The notes beneath the pieces were generated by a model. The model saw only the letters and a program-made list of their open reading frames with translations. It was not told the origin of the DNA and did no database searches. Position numbers and translations under genes: made by a program. A stretch of 6,383 nucleotides of DNA from assembly GCA_015492755.1 (NCBI GenBank), contig WGEM01000469.1, forward strand, positions 1-6,383. Reading direction: 5' to 3'. This document shows, in pieces, positions 1 to 5,124 of this stretch. Position 1 is the stretch's first letter. Each line of letters begins with the position of its first letter. The DNA is from Gemmatimonadota bacterium. GTDB taxonomy: Bacteria > Gemmatimonadota > Gemmatimonadetes > Longimicrobiales > Gaopeijiaceae.

Positions 1-920
1 GTGCGCGTCCTGTCCCGGCCCACGAGACCCAGCTGGGAGAGCGCCGACGCGGCGACGGCGGCGATGTCTTCGCCGTCCACCTCCACCCGGCGATTCCATC
101 GTCGCATGGAGGCGTCGTCGATGAGCCCCGCAAGCTCCGTGAGTACCGCCAACGCCTCCGGCCGCTCTGCGGCCAGTCCGTGGCGCACCAGCGGCGCGGC
201 GTCGTAGGGAGGAAAGAACCCGAGATCGTCCTCCAGCACCACGAGGCCGTAGCGGTCCATGAGGCCGTCGGTGCTGTAGCCGTCGATGATGTCCACCGCG
301 CCTGAGATCAGTGCCTGGTACTTCACGGACTGCAGGAGCGGTCGGACCTCGGCCGGCTCGAACCCGTAGGCGCGCCGGAGGCCTGCCAGGCCGTCACGCC
401 GTCCGATGAAGTCCGGGCTGAAGCCCGCCCGGAGGCTCGAGGCGTGGCGCACGGCGTCGCTCAGCGTCCGGAGACCCAGCGAGTCCGCGGTCCCGGGTCG
501 CACGGCGATGGCGTACGTGTTCTCGAACCCCAGCCGGGGAAGCCACCGCACGCCCCAACGTTCGCGGAAACTCCGCGCCACCCTCCGGTACGCCTCGTCG
601 CGGTCCGGCGGCGGAGACTCACCGAGAATGGCGATGAGGCCCGTCCCGGTGTACTCCGGGTAGACGTCGATGGCGCCCGACCGGAGCGCCCCGAAGGCGA
701 TCTCCGTGGCGCCGAGGCCCGGCCGGCGCTCCACGCCGATCCCTCGGGCTTCCAGGAGCTGCGCGAAGAGTTCTCCCAGGATGTATGACTCGGCGAAGGG
801 CTTGGTGGCCACCACCACCGGGCGGGCGGCGGCGCCCCGGCCCCCGGGGGCATCCTGCCCGCCCGCGCTGAACGGAAGGGCCAGGAGGAACACCCCCAGC
901 GTCGCCGCGACGGGGCTCAC
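1..920 (-). CDS. OpuC/OsmF/EgtU-type ABC transporter substrate-binding protein (partial, C-terminal end outside window)
   Basis: Extracytoplasmic binding protein that should deliver a quaternary ammonium compound (betaine, choline, carnitine, ergothioneine-like) to an ABC importer. I read 306 codons from a GTG at 920 with no stop before base 1. The family runs to about 300 residues, so little is missing unless a permease domain is fused behind it. Residues 5-19 are a hydrophobic signal segment with no lipobox Cys. Family marks: TKPFAESYILGEL (39-51), the hallmark YPEYTGT (87-93), GFENTYAIAV (131-140), DIIDGYSTDG (210-219) and GFFPPYDAAPLV (234-245). Tyr and Phe in such segments commonly form the cation-binding aromatic cage; which ones do so here is not visible. 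The GTG overlaps the TGA of the upstream ATPase gene (GTGA), so translation is probably coupled. I found no other ATG, GTG or TTG in this frame in the roughly 30 codons upstream that I read. The ligand cannot be told from sequence; egtD nearby makes ergothioneine or hercynine a candidate. Confidence 0.88.
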   Translation of the reverse strand, partial: MSPVAATLGVFLLALPFSAGGQDAPGGRGAAARPVVVATKPFAESYILGELFAQLLEARGIGVERRPGLGATEIAFGALRSGAIDVYPEYTGTGLIAILGESPPPDRDEAYRRVARSFRERWGVRWLPRLGFENTYAIAVRPGTADSLGLRTLSDAVRHASSLRAGFSPDFIGRRDGLAGLRRAYGFEPAEVRPLLQSVKYQALISGAVDIIDGYSTDGLMDRYGLVVLEDDLGFFPPYDAAPLVRHGLAAERPEALAVLTELAGLIDDASMRRWNRRVEVDGEDIAAVAASALSQLGLVGRDRTR

Positions 921-1663
921 GCCACCCCCGCCCGCCGGAAGAGATCGGCCACATACGGCGTGGGAGGGTCGCGCCGGAGCACCTGGGGCTCGGCATGCGC
1001 CTCCATCACGCCCGCCCGCATCACCGCCACCTGGTCCGCCAGCTCGAACGCCTCCTGAAGGTCGTGGGTGACCAGCACCGCCGTGAACCCCAGCCGGGCC
1101 CGGAGCGCGGCGAAGGTTCGCCGTACGTCGGAGCGGGTGATGGCGTCCAGCGCGCCGAAGGGCTCGTCCAGGAGGAGGATATCCGGCTCCGCCGCCAGCG
1201 CCCGCGCCAGTGCGGCGCGCTGCCGCTCCCCCCCGGAGAGTTCCGCCGGGTAGCGGTCCCACACCCGTCGCGGCTCCAGCCCCGCGCGCCGGAGTGCCTC
1301 TCGGGCCCGCTTCGGGGCGTCCTCGAGCCCTCTCATCCACGGCACGAGCGCCGCGTTCCGCCCCACGGTCCAGTGGGGGAGGAGGCCCGCGTTCTGCTGC
1401 ACGTAGCCGAGCGAGCGCCGGAGCGTCACCGGATCCAACCGCCGCACCTCCACACCCCGAACGCGGACCGCGCCGGAGTCCGGCTCCACCATGCGGTTGA
1501 ACATCCGGAGCAGCGTGCTCTTTCCGGCGCCGCTCTCTCCCACGAGAGCGAGGCACTGTCCCGGCGCCACCGCGAGGGACACGTCGCGCACCGCCACGGC
1601 ATCACCGTACACCTTTCGAACGGCGACGGCCTCCAGTACGGGACCGCCGGGCTGCGTCCTCAT
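917..1663 (-). CDS. ABC transporter ATP-binding protein, quaternary-amine (OpuCA/ProV/EgtV-like) family
   Basis: Cytoplasmic ATPase powering the importer whose binding protein follows. The 248 residues carry a full nucleotide-binding domain: Walker A GESGAGKST (42-50), Q-loop Gln89/Gln90, signature LSGGERQ (142-148), Walker B ILLLDEP (162-168), D-loop ALD (171-173) and switch His200. The closest family look is the betaine/osmoprotectant group, supported by the neighbouring binding protein. The protein ends soon after the ATPase core, so the C-terminal CBS pair of OpuCA-type osmosensing ATPases is absent, and ionic-strength gating of that kind is not expected. I chose ATG at 1663 because homology begins just after it (VLEAVAVRKVYG, residues 9-20), with GGGAGGGG about 12 nt upstream. 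The frame stays open to 1864 and GTG at 1690 is an alternative, but the longer version would run into egtD on the other strand. Its stop overlaps the next gene's start by 4 bases. Confidence 0.93.
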   Translation of the reverse strand: MRTQPGGPVLEAVAVRKVYGDAVAVRDVSLAVAPGQCLALVGESGAGKSTLLRMFNRMVEPDSGAVRVRGVEVRRLDPVTLRRSLGYVQQNAGLLPHWTVGRNAALVPWMRGLEDAPKRAREALRRAGLEPRRVWDRYPAELSGGERQRAALARALAAEPDILLLDEPFGALDAITRSDVRRTFAALRARLGFTAVLVTHDLQEAFELADQVAVMRAGVMEAHAEPQVLRRDPPTPYVADLFRRAGVA

Positions 1664-1797
1664 CCGGATCTGGAACCCCTCCCGGGTCACGTCGATTCTC
1701 TGCGCGGGCCGGGAACAGGTTCGATCCCGGCCGTGATCCGTGTAGCTTACGACGCCGGTGCTTCGCCGGCGACTTCTCACGCCGGAGGCATCAGCGC
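1664..1797. promoter_or_regulatory. Divergent intergenic region between the ABC transporter and egtD
   Basis: These 134 bp must hold the promoters of both the leftward transporter operon and rightward egtD. A perfect inverted repeat with arms GGCCGGGA (1707-1714) and TCCCGGCC (1725-1732) around a 10-base centre lies near the middle and could be an operator or a hairpin. A second inverted repeat, CGCCGG (1753-1758) and CCGGCG (1766-1771) with a 7-base loop, lies 12 bases before the egtD Shine-Dalgarno. The only AT-rich patch is TGTAGCTTAC (1741-1750). It could contain a weak -10 (TAGCTT, 1743-1748), but I see no good -35 at the right distance, so no promoter is assigned. A shared regulator would fit a linked function of the two flanking units, but this is inference. 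Confidence 0.45.
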
Positions 1798-2808
1798 ATG
1801 CGCCACTCCGCACACCGCCGCGATGACGCCGGAGGGGAGCGGGCGCCGGAGGCCGATCCGTCACCGGCGCCCGTCGACGCCGAACTCGACGAGCTCATGG
1901 CGGGGCTGGCCGAGCCGCAGAAGCGGGTCTCGTCGAAATACTTCTACGACGCCGTGGGATCCAGCCTCTTCCAGCGAATCACGGAGCTCCCGGAGTACTA
2001 TCCCACCCGCACGGAAGCGGCGCTTCTTCAACGGGTTGCACTGGTGTGGATGGCGGAACACGCGCCGGCGAGCCTTGCCGAGCTGGGGGCGGGGAGCGCC
2101 GAGAAGTCACGGATCCTCATCCGCTCCATGCTCGCCGCCGGGACCGGACGCCACTTCCTGGCCGCGGACGTGAGCGGAACCTTCCTGGAACGGAGCGCCC
2201 GCGCGCTCCGGGAGGAGTTTCCGGAGCTGGTGGTGCACACGGCGGTGGGCGACATGACGCGGGAGATTCCCTCGCTCCACTCGCTCCCCGCTCCCCGCTG
2301 GCTGATCCTCCTGGGGAGTACCATCGGAAACTTCGACGACGACGCGGCGCGCGCATTGCTCCGCCGCGCCCGTGGGAGGCTGGAGCCCGGAGATGCCTTT
2401 CTCCTGGGCGTGGACCTCCGGCCGGGGCCGACGAAGTCGCTGGACGAACTCGAGGCGGCGTACAACGACGCGGAGGGCGTGACCGCAGCGTTCAATCGCA
2501 ACATCCTGACGGTGCTCAACCGGCGCTTCGGGTGCGACTTCGATCCGGAGCAGTTCGAGCACCTGGCCTTCTACGATGAAGCGAGCCACCGAATCGAGAT
2601 GCACCTGGTCTCCCGGATCCCTCAGGTGGTGCGCGTTCCGGGGCGCGAGGAGGTACGCTTCGCCGCCGGCGAGACGCTGCGCACGGAGATCAGCTGCAAG
2701 TACGATCGCCCGGGGGTGGAGGCGATGGCGGCGGATGCCGGTCTCCGGTTGCGTCGCTGGGAGGAGGAAGACGGCCGCTTCGCGCTGGCGCTCCTGACGC
2801 CGGGCTGA
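1798..2808 (+). CDS. egtD: L-histidine N-alpha-methyltransferase EgtD
   Basis: SAM-dependent enzyme that trimethylates the alpha-amino group of histidine to hercynine, the first step of ergothioneine synthesis; cytoplasmic. The 336 residues are slightly longer than the roughly 320 usual, because of a charged N-terminal tail (about 1-27). Family marks: SSKYFYDAVGSSLFQRIT (45-62), ELPEYYPTRTE (63-73), SAM motif ELGAGSAEKS (95-104), LLGSTIGNF (171-179), AAYNDAEGVTAAFNRN (220-235), RIEMHL (265-270) and TEISCKY (296-302). Compared from memory with Mycobacterium smegmatis EgtD, histidine-contacting Asn166, Tyr206, Met252, Glu282 and Ser284 correspond to Asn178, Tyr222, Met268, Glu297 and Ser299. 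Met and Glu at the specificity positions argue for histidine over tryptophan. The ATG has GGAGG at 1784-1788, 9 nt upstream. No egtB or other egt gene is in the window. It lies divergent to a betaine-type ABC transporter and converges on the dehydratase gene. Confidence 0.95.
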   Translation: MRHSAHRRDDAGGERAPEADPSPAPVDAELDELMAGLAEPQKRVSSKYFYDAVGSSLFQRITELPEYYPTRTEAALLQRVALVWMAEHAPASLAELGAGSAEKSRILIRSMLAAGTGRHFLAADVSGTFLERSARALREEFPELVVHTAVGDMTREIPSLHSLPAPRWLILLGSTIGNFDDDAARALLRRARGRLEPGDAFLLGVDLRPGPTKSLDELEAAYNDAEGVTAAFNRNILTVLNRRFGCDFDPEQFEHLAFYDEASHRIEMHLVSRIPQVVRVPGREEVRFAAGETLRTEISCKYDRPGVEAMAADAGLRLRRWEEEDGRFALALLTPG

Positions 2809-2876
2809 GCCGGGCCGGGGGGCGTGGCACGCCCGGCGCGCCCAACGCGGCCCGCTCGCTTACTCGGACAGGCATT
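2809..2876. terminator. Possible bidirectional hairpin between convergent egtD and dehydratase genes
   Basis: The 68 bp between the two convergent stop codons contain GGGCGTG (2820-2826), one central G, then CACGCCC (2828-2834), a near-perfect palindrome that can fold with 5-6 bp and a short loop. An alternative stem pairs GCCGGGC (2809-2815) with GCCCGGC (2831-2837). Position suits a shared terminator. Neither strand has a T tract after it, so it is not a classical intrinsic terminator; Rho-dependent ending is equally possible. Confidence 0.3.
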
Positions 2877-3869
2877 CTAGAGCGTCGGCTCGCCCGCCCG
2901 CTCGGTAAGCCAGCGGCCCAGCGCGTCCAGGTCCACATTCCCGCCGCTGAGGACCGCCACCACCGGAGCATCGGGCTCGACGGGAATCCGGCCTGCCAGG
3001 AGCGCGGCCACCGCCGCCGCAGCCGCAGGCTCCACCAGCAGCTTGGTGCGCTCCAGGAGAACACGCATCGCGTGGAGAATCTCCTCGTCGGAGACGGTGA
3101 CCACGCCCTCCGCGTGCCGCGCCAGGAGCGCGTGATTGAGGGTGCCCGCCATGGGCGGCGCCAGACCGTCCGCCACGGTGTCCACCCGGTCCAGGTGGAC
3201 GGGCCGGCCTTCGGCGAGGCTCCGGTGCATGGCCGCCGCGCCCTCCGGCTCCACACCCCAGACGCGGACGCCGGGGCGCCTGGCCGCCGCGGCAACCGCC
3301 ACGCCGGAGCAGAGGCCGCCACCGCCCACGGGCACGACGATGGCGCCGGCGTCGGGCAGCTCCTCCAGGATCTCCAGACCGCAGCTGGCGTGGCCCGCCA
3401 CCACCTCCGCGTCGTCGAAGGGGTGCACGAAGGTGAGATCGCGCTCTTCCGCAAGCTCCCGGACGCGGCGAAAAGCGGCGGCAGCGTCGCCGTGCAGGAC
3501 CACCTCCGCGCCGTAGGCCCGGCTGGCCACCACCTTCGTGGGCGACGCCTTTTCGGGCATCACCACCACCGCCGGCACGCCCGCGGTGGTGGCCGCCCAC
3601 GCCACCGCCTGGGCGTGGTTGCCCGCAGAGATGGTGCACACGCCCCGCGCGCGCTCCTCATCGGAGAGCCGCAGGAGGCGGTGCAGCGCGCCGCGCACCT
3701 TGAAGGAACCGGTGCGCTGAAGGTTCTCGCACTTGAGGAAGACGGGCGTGCCGACGCGGGCGCTCAGGGCACCGGAGCGCATCAGCGGGGTGCGGTGCAC
3801 CGACGCCGCGATCCGTGCCCGGGCCCGTTCCAGTCGCTCCAGCGGGAAGTCCAGCTCCGACGTGTCCAT
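2877..3869 (-). CDS. Threonine/serine dehydratase (threonine ammonia-lyase), catabolic type without ACT domain
   Basis: Fold-type II PLP enzyme expected to deaminate L-threonine to 2-oxobutanoate and/or L-serine to pyruvate in the cytoplasm. In its 330 residues: CENLQRTGSFKVRGA (47-61) with PLP lysine Lys57, SAGNHAQ (81-87) contacting the cofactor, the phosphate-binding glycine loop VGGGGLCSG (181-189), LLVEPAAAAA (277-286) and SGGN (308-311). The protein stops after the catalytic domain; the ACT-like regulatory part of biosynthetic IlvA (about 400-500 residues) is missing, so isoleucine feedback is not expected. Around 159-165, where bacterial threonine dehydratases usually read GQGT, this has GHASCGL, closer to the GHAS of mammalian-type serine dehydratase; substrate preference is therefore open. 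An in-frame TAG (3879-3881) lies three codons before the ATG, so no upstream in-frame start is possible. I see no clear Shine-Dalgarno. Hydroxyaspartate ammonia-lyase or serine racemase are less likely alternatives. Confidence 0.9.
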   Translation of the reverse strand: MDTSELDFPLERLERARARIAASVHRTPLMRSGALSARVGTPVFLKCENLQRTGSFKVRGALHRLLRLSDEERARGVCTISAGNHAQAVAWAATTAGVPAVVVMPEKASPTKVVASRAYGAEVVLHGDAAAAFRRVRELAEERDLTFVHPFDDAEVVAGHASCGLEILEELPDAGAIVVPVGGGGLCSGVAVAAAARRPGVRVWGVEPEGAAAMHRSLAEGRPVHLDRVDTVADGLAPPMAGTLNHALLARHAEGVVTVSDEEILHAMRVLLERTKLLVEPAAAAAVAALLAGRIPVEPDAPVVAVLSGGNVDLDALGRWLTERAGEPTL

Positions 3870-3977
3870 GGTGGGAAGCTAGCAGGCAACGCAAGCATCC
3901 CCGAAACCCGGAGTTATCTTTCGGGGTTGAAGGGCGTGTCGCTCACGAACACCCGAGGCGTGGAGGGAAGGATCAAC
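3870..3977. promoter_or_regulatory. Divergent intergenic region with inverted repeat, dehydratase / thioredoxin
   Basis: This 108-bp gap separates the leftward dehydratase from the rightward thioredoxin-argR unit. It contains a perfect inverted repeat, CCCCGAAA (3899-3906) and TTTCGGGG (3919-3926), 12-base centre, extendable by two more pairs after one mismatch. A possible -10 for the rightward unit (TATCTT, 3916-3921) overlaps the repeat's right arm; no convincing -35 is visible. The placement would suit an operator between divergent genes, or a hairpin at the 5' end of the thioredoxin transcript. The thioredoxin Shine-Dalgarno (GGAGGG at 3962-3967, AAGGA at 3968-3972) closes the region. Confidence 0.45.
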
Positions 3978-4427
3978 ATGGCAGACACCGGTGTGAAGAA
4001 GCCTGTCACGGTGCGTTGCACCTTCTGCGGTACGAAGAACCGCGTGGACCTCACCCGGGCCGAGGACCGACCCAAGTGCGGAGCGTGCGGCAAGCCCATG
4101 CTCCTGGACCGTCCCGTCAAAGTGGAGCAGGAGGACTTCGACACCACCGTGCTGAAGGCGTCCGTGCCGGTGCTGGTGGACTTCTATGCCGACTGGTGCG
4201 GACCCTGCCGGATGGTGGCCCCGCTGGTGGACGAGATCGCGCACGAACACCAGGGTCGTCTCCTGGTGGCCAAGGTGGACACCGATCGCGCGCCCGAGGT
4301 GGCGGGGCGCTACGAGATTCGGAGCATCCCCACGCTCATCCTCTTCCGGGACGGCAAGGAGGTGGAGCGCATGGTGGGCTTCGAGCCCAGCAAGCTCCGC
4401 GAGCTGGCTGCGCGGGCGGCCGCGTGA
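3978..4427 (+). CDS. trxC: Thioredoxin 2 (zinc-finger thioredoxin, Trx2/TrxC-like)
   Basis: Cytoplasmic protein-disulfide reductase, normally recharged by thioredoxin reductase and NADPH. The 149 residues have two parts. Residues 11-41 form a zinc-ribbon with CxxC pairs Cys14/Cys17 and Cys34/Cys37, the feature separating thioredoxin 2 from thioredoxin 1. Residues 48-149 form the thioredoxin fold: VLVDFYADWCGPC (65-77) with the redox pair Cys74/Cys77, the conserved Asp of VDFYA, KVDTD (99-103) and the cis-proline loop SIPT (116-119, Pro118). E. coli TrxC is about 139 residues, so the length fits. The frame is open far upstream, but that part is antisense to the dehydratase. ATG 3978 is the start because AAGGA lies 5 nt and GGAGGG 10 nt before it and the zinc-ribbon begins soon after. 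No signal peptide. Its TGA overlaps the GTG of argR, so the two are probably co-transcribed. In several bacteria trxC answers to oxidative stress; no such site is seen here. Confidence 0.93.
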   Translation: MADTGVKKPVTVRCTFCGTKNRVDLTRAEDRPKCGACGKPMLLDRPVKVEQEDFDTTVLKASVPVLVDFYADWCGPCRMVAPLVDEIAHEHQGRLLVAKVDTDRAPEVAGRYEIRSIPTLILFRDGKEVERMVGFEPSKLRELAARAAA

Positions 4428-4879
4428 GTAAGGTCGAGCGGCAGAAGGTCATTCTCGACCTGGTACGCAGCCGGCGCATCACCAGCCAGGAAGCGCTCCG
4501 CGGGCTCCTGGCGGAGCGGGGCATCGACGTCACCCAGGCGACGCTCTCCCGGGACATCCGCGAACTCCGGCTGGTGAAGGTCCCCGCCTCCGACGGAACG
4601 GCGCACTACTCCATCCCCGACGAATGGGAGAGCACGCCCTCGTTGGCGTCGCTTCTCCCGACACTCTTCCTCTCCGCCGAGGGGGTGGACCACCTGCTGG
4701 TGGTGCGCACCATGAAGGGCGCCGCCCAGACCGTGGCGGCGGGTATCGACGGCGAGGAGTGGCCCGAGGTGCTGGGCACCCTCGCCGGCGACGACACCGT
4801 CCTCATCGTCCTCCGGAGTCGGGAGGCGCTGACGAAGGTCCAGGAGCGCCTCCAGCGTCTCGCCACCCCGGCGACTTGA
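4424..4879 (+). CDS. argR: Arginine repressor ArgR
   Basis: Arginine-sensing transcription factor, working as a hexamer that binds ARG boxes when arginine is plentiful and shuts down arginine synthesis. The 151 residues match the usual 149-156. The N-terminal winged helix (about 1-65) has ERQKVILDLV (5-14), TSQEALRGLLAERG (20-33) and the recognition segment QATLSRDIRELRLVK (38-52). The C-terminal arginine-binding and oligomerisation domain (about 80-148) has LLVVRTMKGAAQTVAAGID (91-109) and GTLAGDDT (118-125), whose Asp pair (124, preceded by 123) contacts arginine in the family. Lys98 stands where E. coli ArgR and AhrC have Pro before the Gly. The start is GTG at 4424, overlapping the thioredoxin stop (GTGA); homology starts at residue 2-3 and there is no strong Shine-Dalgarno, which points to translational coupling. 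Its stop codon overlaps the -35 of the argG promoter, and its likely operators sit right there. Confidence 0.95.
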   Translation: MSKVERQKVILDLVRSRRITSQEALRGLLAERGIDVTQATLSRDIRELRLVKVPASDGTAHYSIPDEWESTPSLASLLPTLFLSAEGVDHLLVVRTMKGAAQTVAAGIDGEEWPEVLGTLAGDDTVLIVLRSREALTKVQERLQRLATPAT

Positions 4880-4912
4880 CGTCCATTCATTCTCGTTGCA
4901 TAATTATGCCGT
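4874..4912. promoter_or_regulatory. Tandem ARG boxes (ArgR operator) over the argG promoter
   Basis: Box 2 (4895-4912) centres on the perfect palindrome GCATAATTATGC (4898-4909). It matches the ARG-box pattern TGAAT-wwww-ATTCA, with the TGCAT variant in both halves and AATT in the centre. Box 1 (4874-4891) has a perfect right half ATTCA (4885-4889), a poor left half, and lies precisely 21 bp upstream with a 3-bp spacer, the geometry of paired boxes in E. coli arginine operators. Together they cover both the -35 and -10, so bound ArgR would block RNA polymerase. Box 2 is strong on sequence; box 1 is supported mainly by phasing. Confidence 0.7.
4876..4904 (+). promoter_or_regulatory. Sigma-70-type promoter of argG
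   Basis: The -35 TTGACG (4876-4881, 5 of 6 to TTGACA) and -10 CATAAT (4899-4904, 5 of 6 to TATAAT) are separated by exactly 17 bp. The -35 includes the argR stop codon. Start of transcription would be near 4911, giving a leader of about 214 nt. This is the best promoter-like sequence I see in the window and among its few AT-rich patches. Confidence 0.7.
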
Positions 4913-5124
4913 CCGGTGCGCGGCGCGTTGCGGATTGCGCCGGAATTGAGTCGGACCACGCAGACGGTGATGACGGGGACCGGGGGTGGCGTTCGGGGCA
5001 TTGGGCCCCCCGAGGCTTTGGCGGGAAGTTCTCGGTCGTGCACCCCCGGCCCCGGCTTCTTTACTCATGACCCGCCCGCATCCGGCGTGCCCGGATGGGG
5101 CGGACATCCGCCGGGAGTACGCGC
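4911..5124 (+). promoter_or_regulatory. Long structured 5' leader of argG
   Basis: No protein is recognisable between the predicted transcription start and the argG ATG. The stretch can fold heavily. A long-range stem pairs CCGGGGGTG (4980-4988) with CACCCCCGG (5041-5049), extendable by GGG (4976-4978) with CCC (5051-5053). Inside it TCGGGG (4993-4998) can pair with CCCCGA (5008-5013). A separate strong hairpin lies at 5072-5103. Only a weak T-rich run (CTTCTTT, 5056-5062) follows the large stem, so an attenuator is possible but unproven. I recognise no known riboswitch family. High GC alone makes some stems likely by chance. Confidence 0.4.
5072..5103 (+). promoter_or_regulatory. Hairpin just upstream of the argG ribosome binding site
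   Basis: CCGCCC (5072-5077) and CATCCG (5079-5084) pair with CGGATG (5092-5097) and GGGCGG (5098-5103): twelve base pairs with one bulged G (5078) and a 7-nt loop. The stem ends 9 nt before the Shine-Dalgarno GGGAG (5113-5117). A second CATCCG (5105-5110) can compete for CGGATG, and GGCGGA (5099-5104) can pair with TCCGCC (5107-5112) next to the Shine-Dalgarno, so alternative folds exist. Confidence 0.45.

Noticed and set aside
1665..1740. tRNA-like stretch: GGTTCGATCC resembling a T arm, with CGGATC and GATCCG 76 nt apart as acceptor ends
   Set aside because: The T stem has only 3 of 5 pairs, the acceptor spacing does not fit the T loop position, and no D arm or anticodon arm can be drawn.
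1664..1864. N-terminal extension of the ATPase to 1864
   Set aside because: It would overlap the egtD start on the other strand, and its residues are unlike any ABC ATPase; homology starts just after ATG 1663.
995..2173. Open frame of 392 codons on the plus strand
   Set aside because: It is antisense to the ABC ATPase and out of frame with egtD; the composition (His/Arg/Pro/Gly-rich) is typical of high-GC shadow frames and no family motif is present.
3072..3977. Upstream extension of the thioredoxin frame to 3072
   Set aside because: This part is antisense to the dehydratase; the ribosome binding site and zinc-ribbon place the start at 3978.
4980..5062. Intrinsic terminator of argR
   Set aside because: The loop between the 9-bp arms is over 50 nt and the following run is broken (CTTCTTT), so it is kept only as leader structure.
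5095..5124. Earlier ATG for argG at 5095
   Set aside because: It adds residues not found in the family, lies inside the hairpin, and the GGGAG Shine-Dalgarno is placed for 5125.
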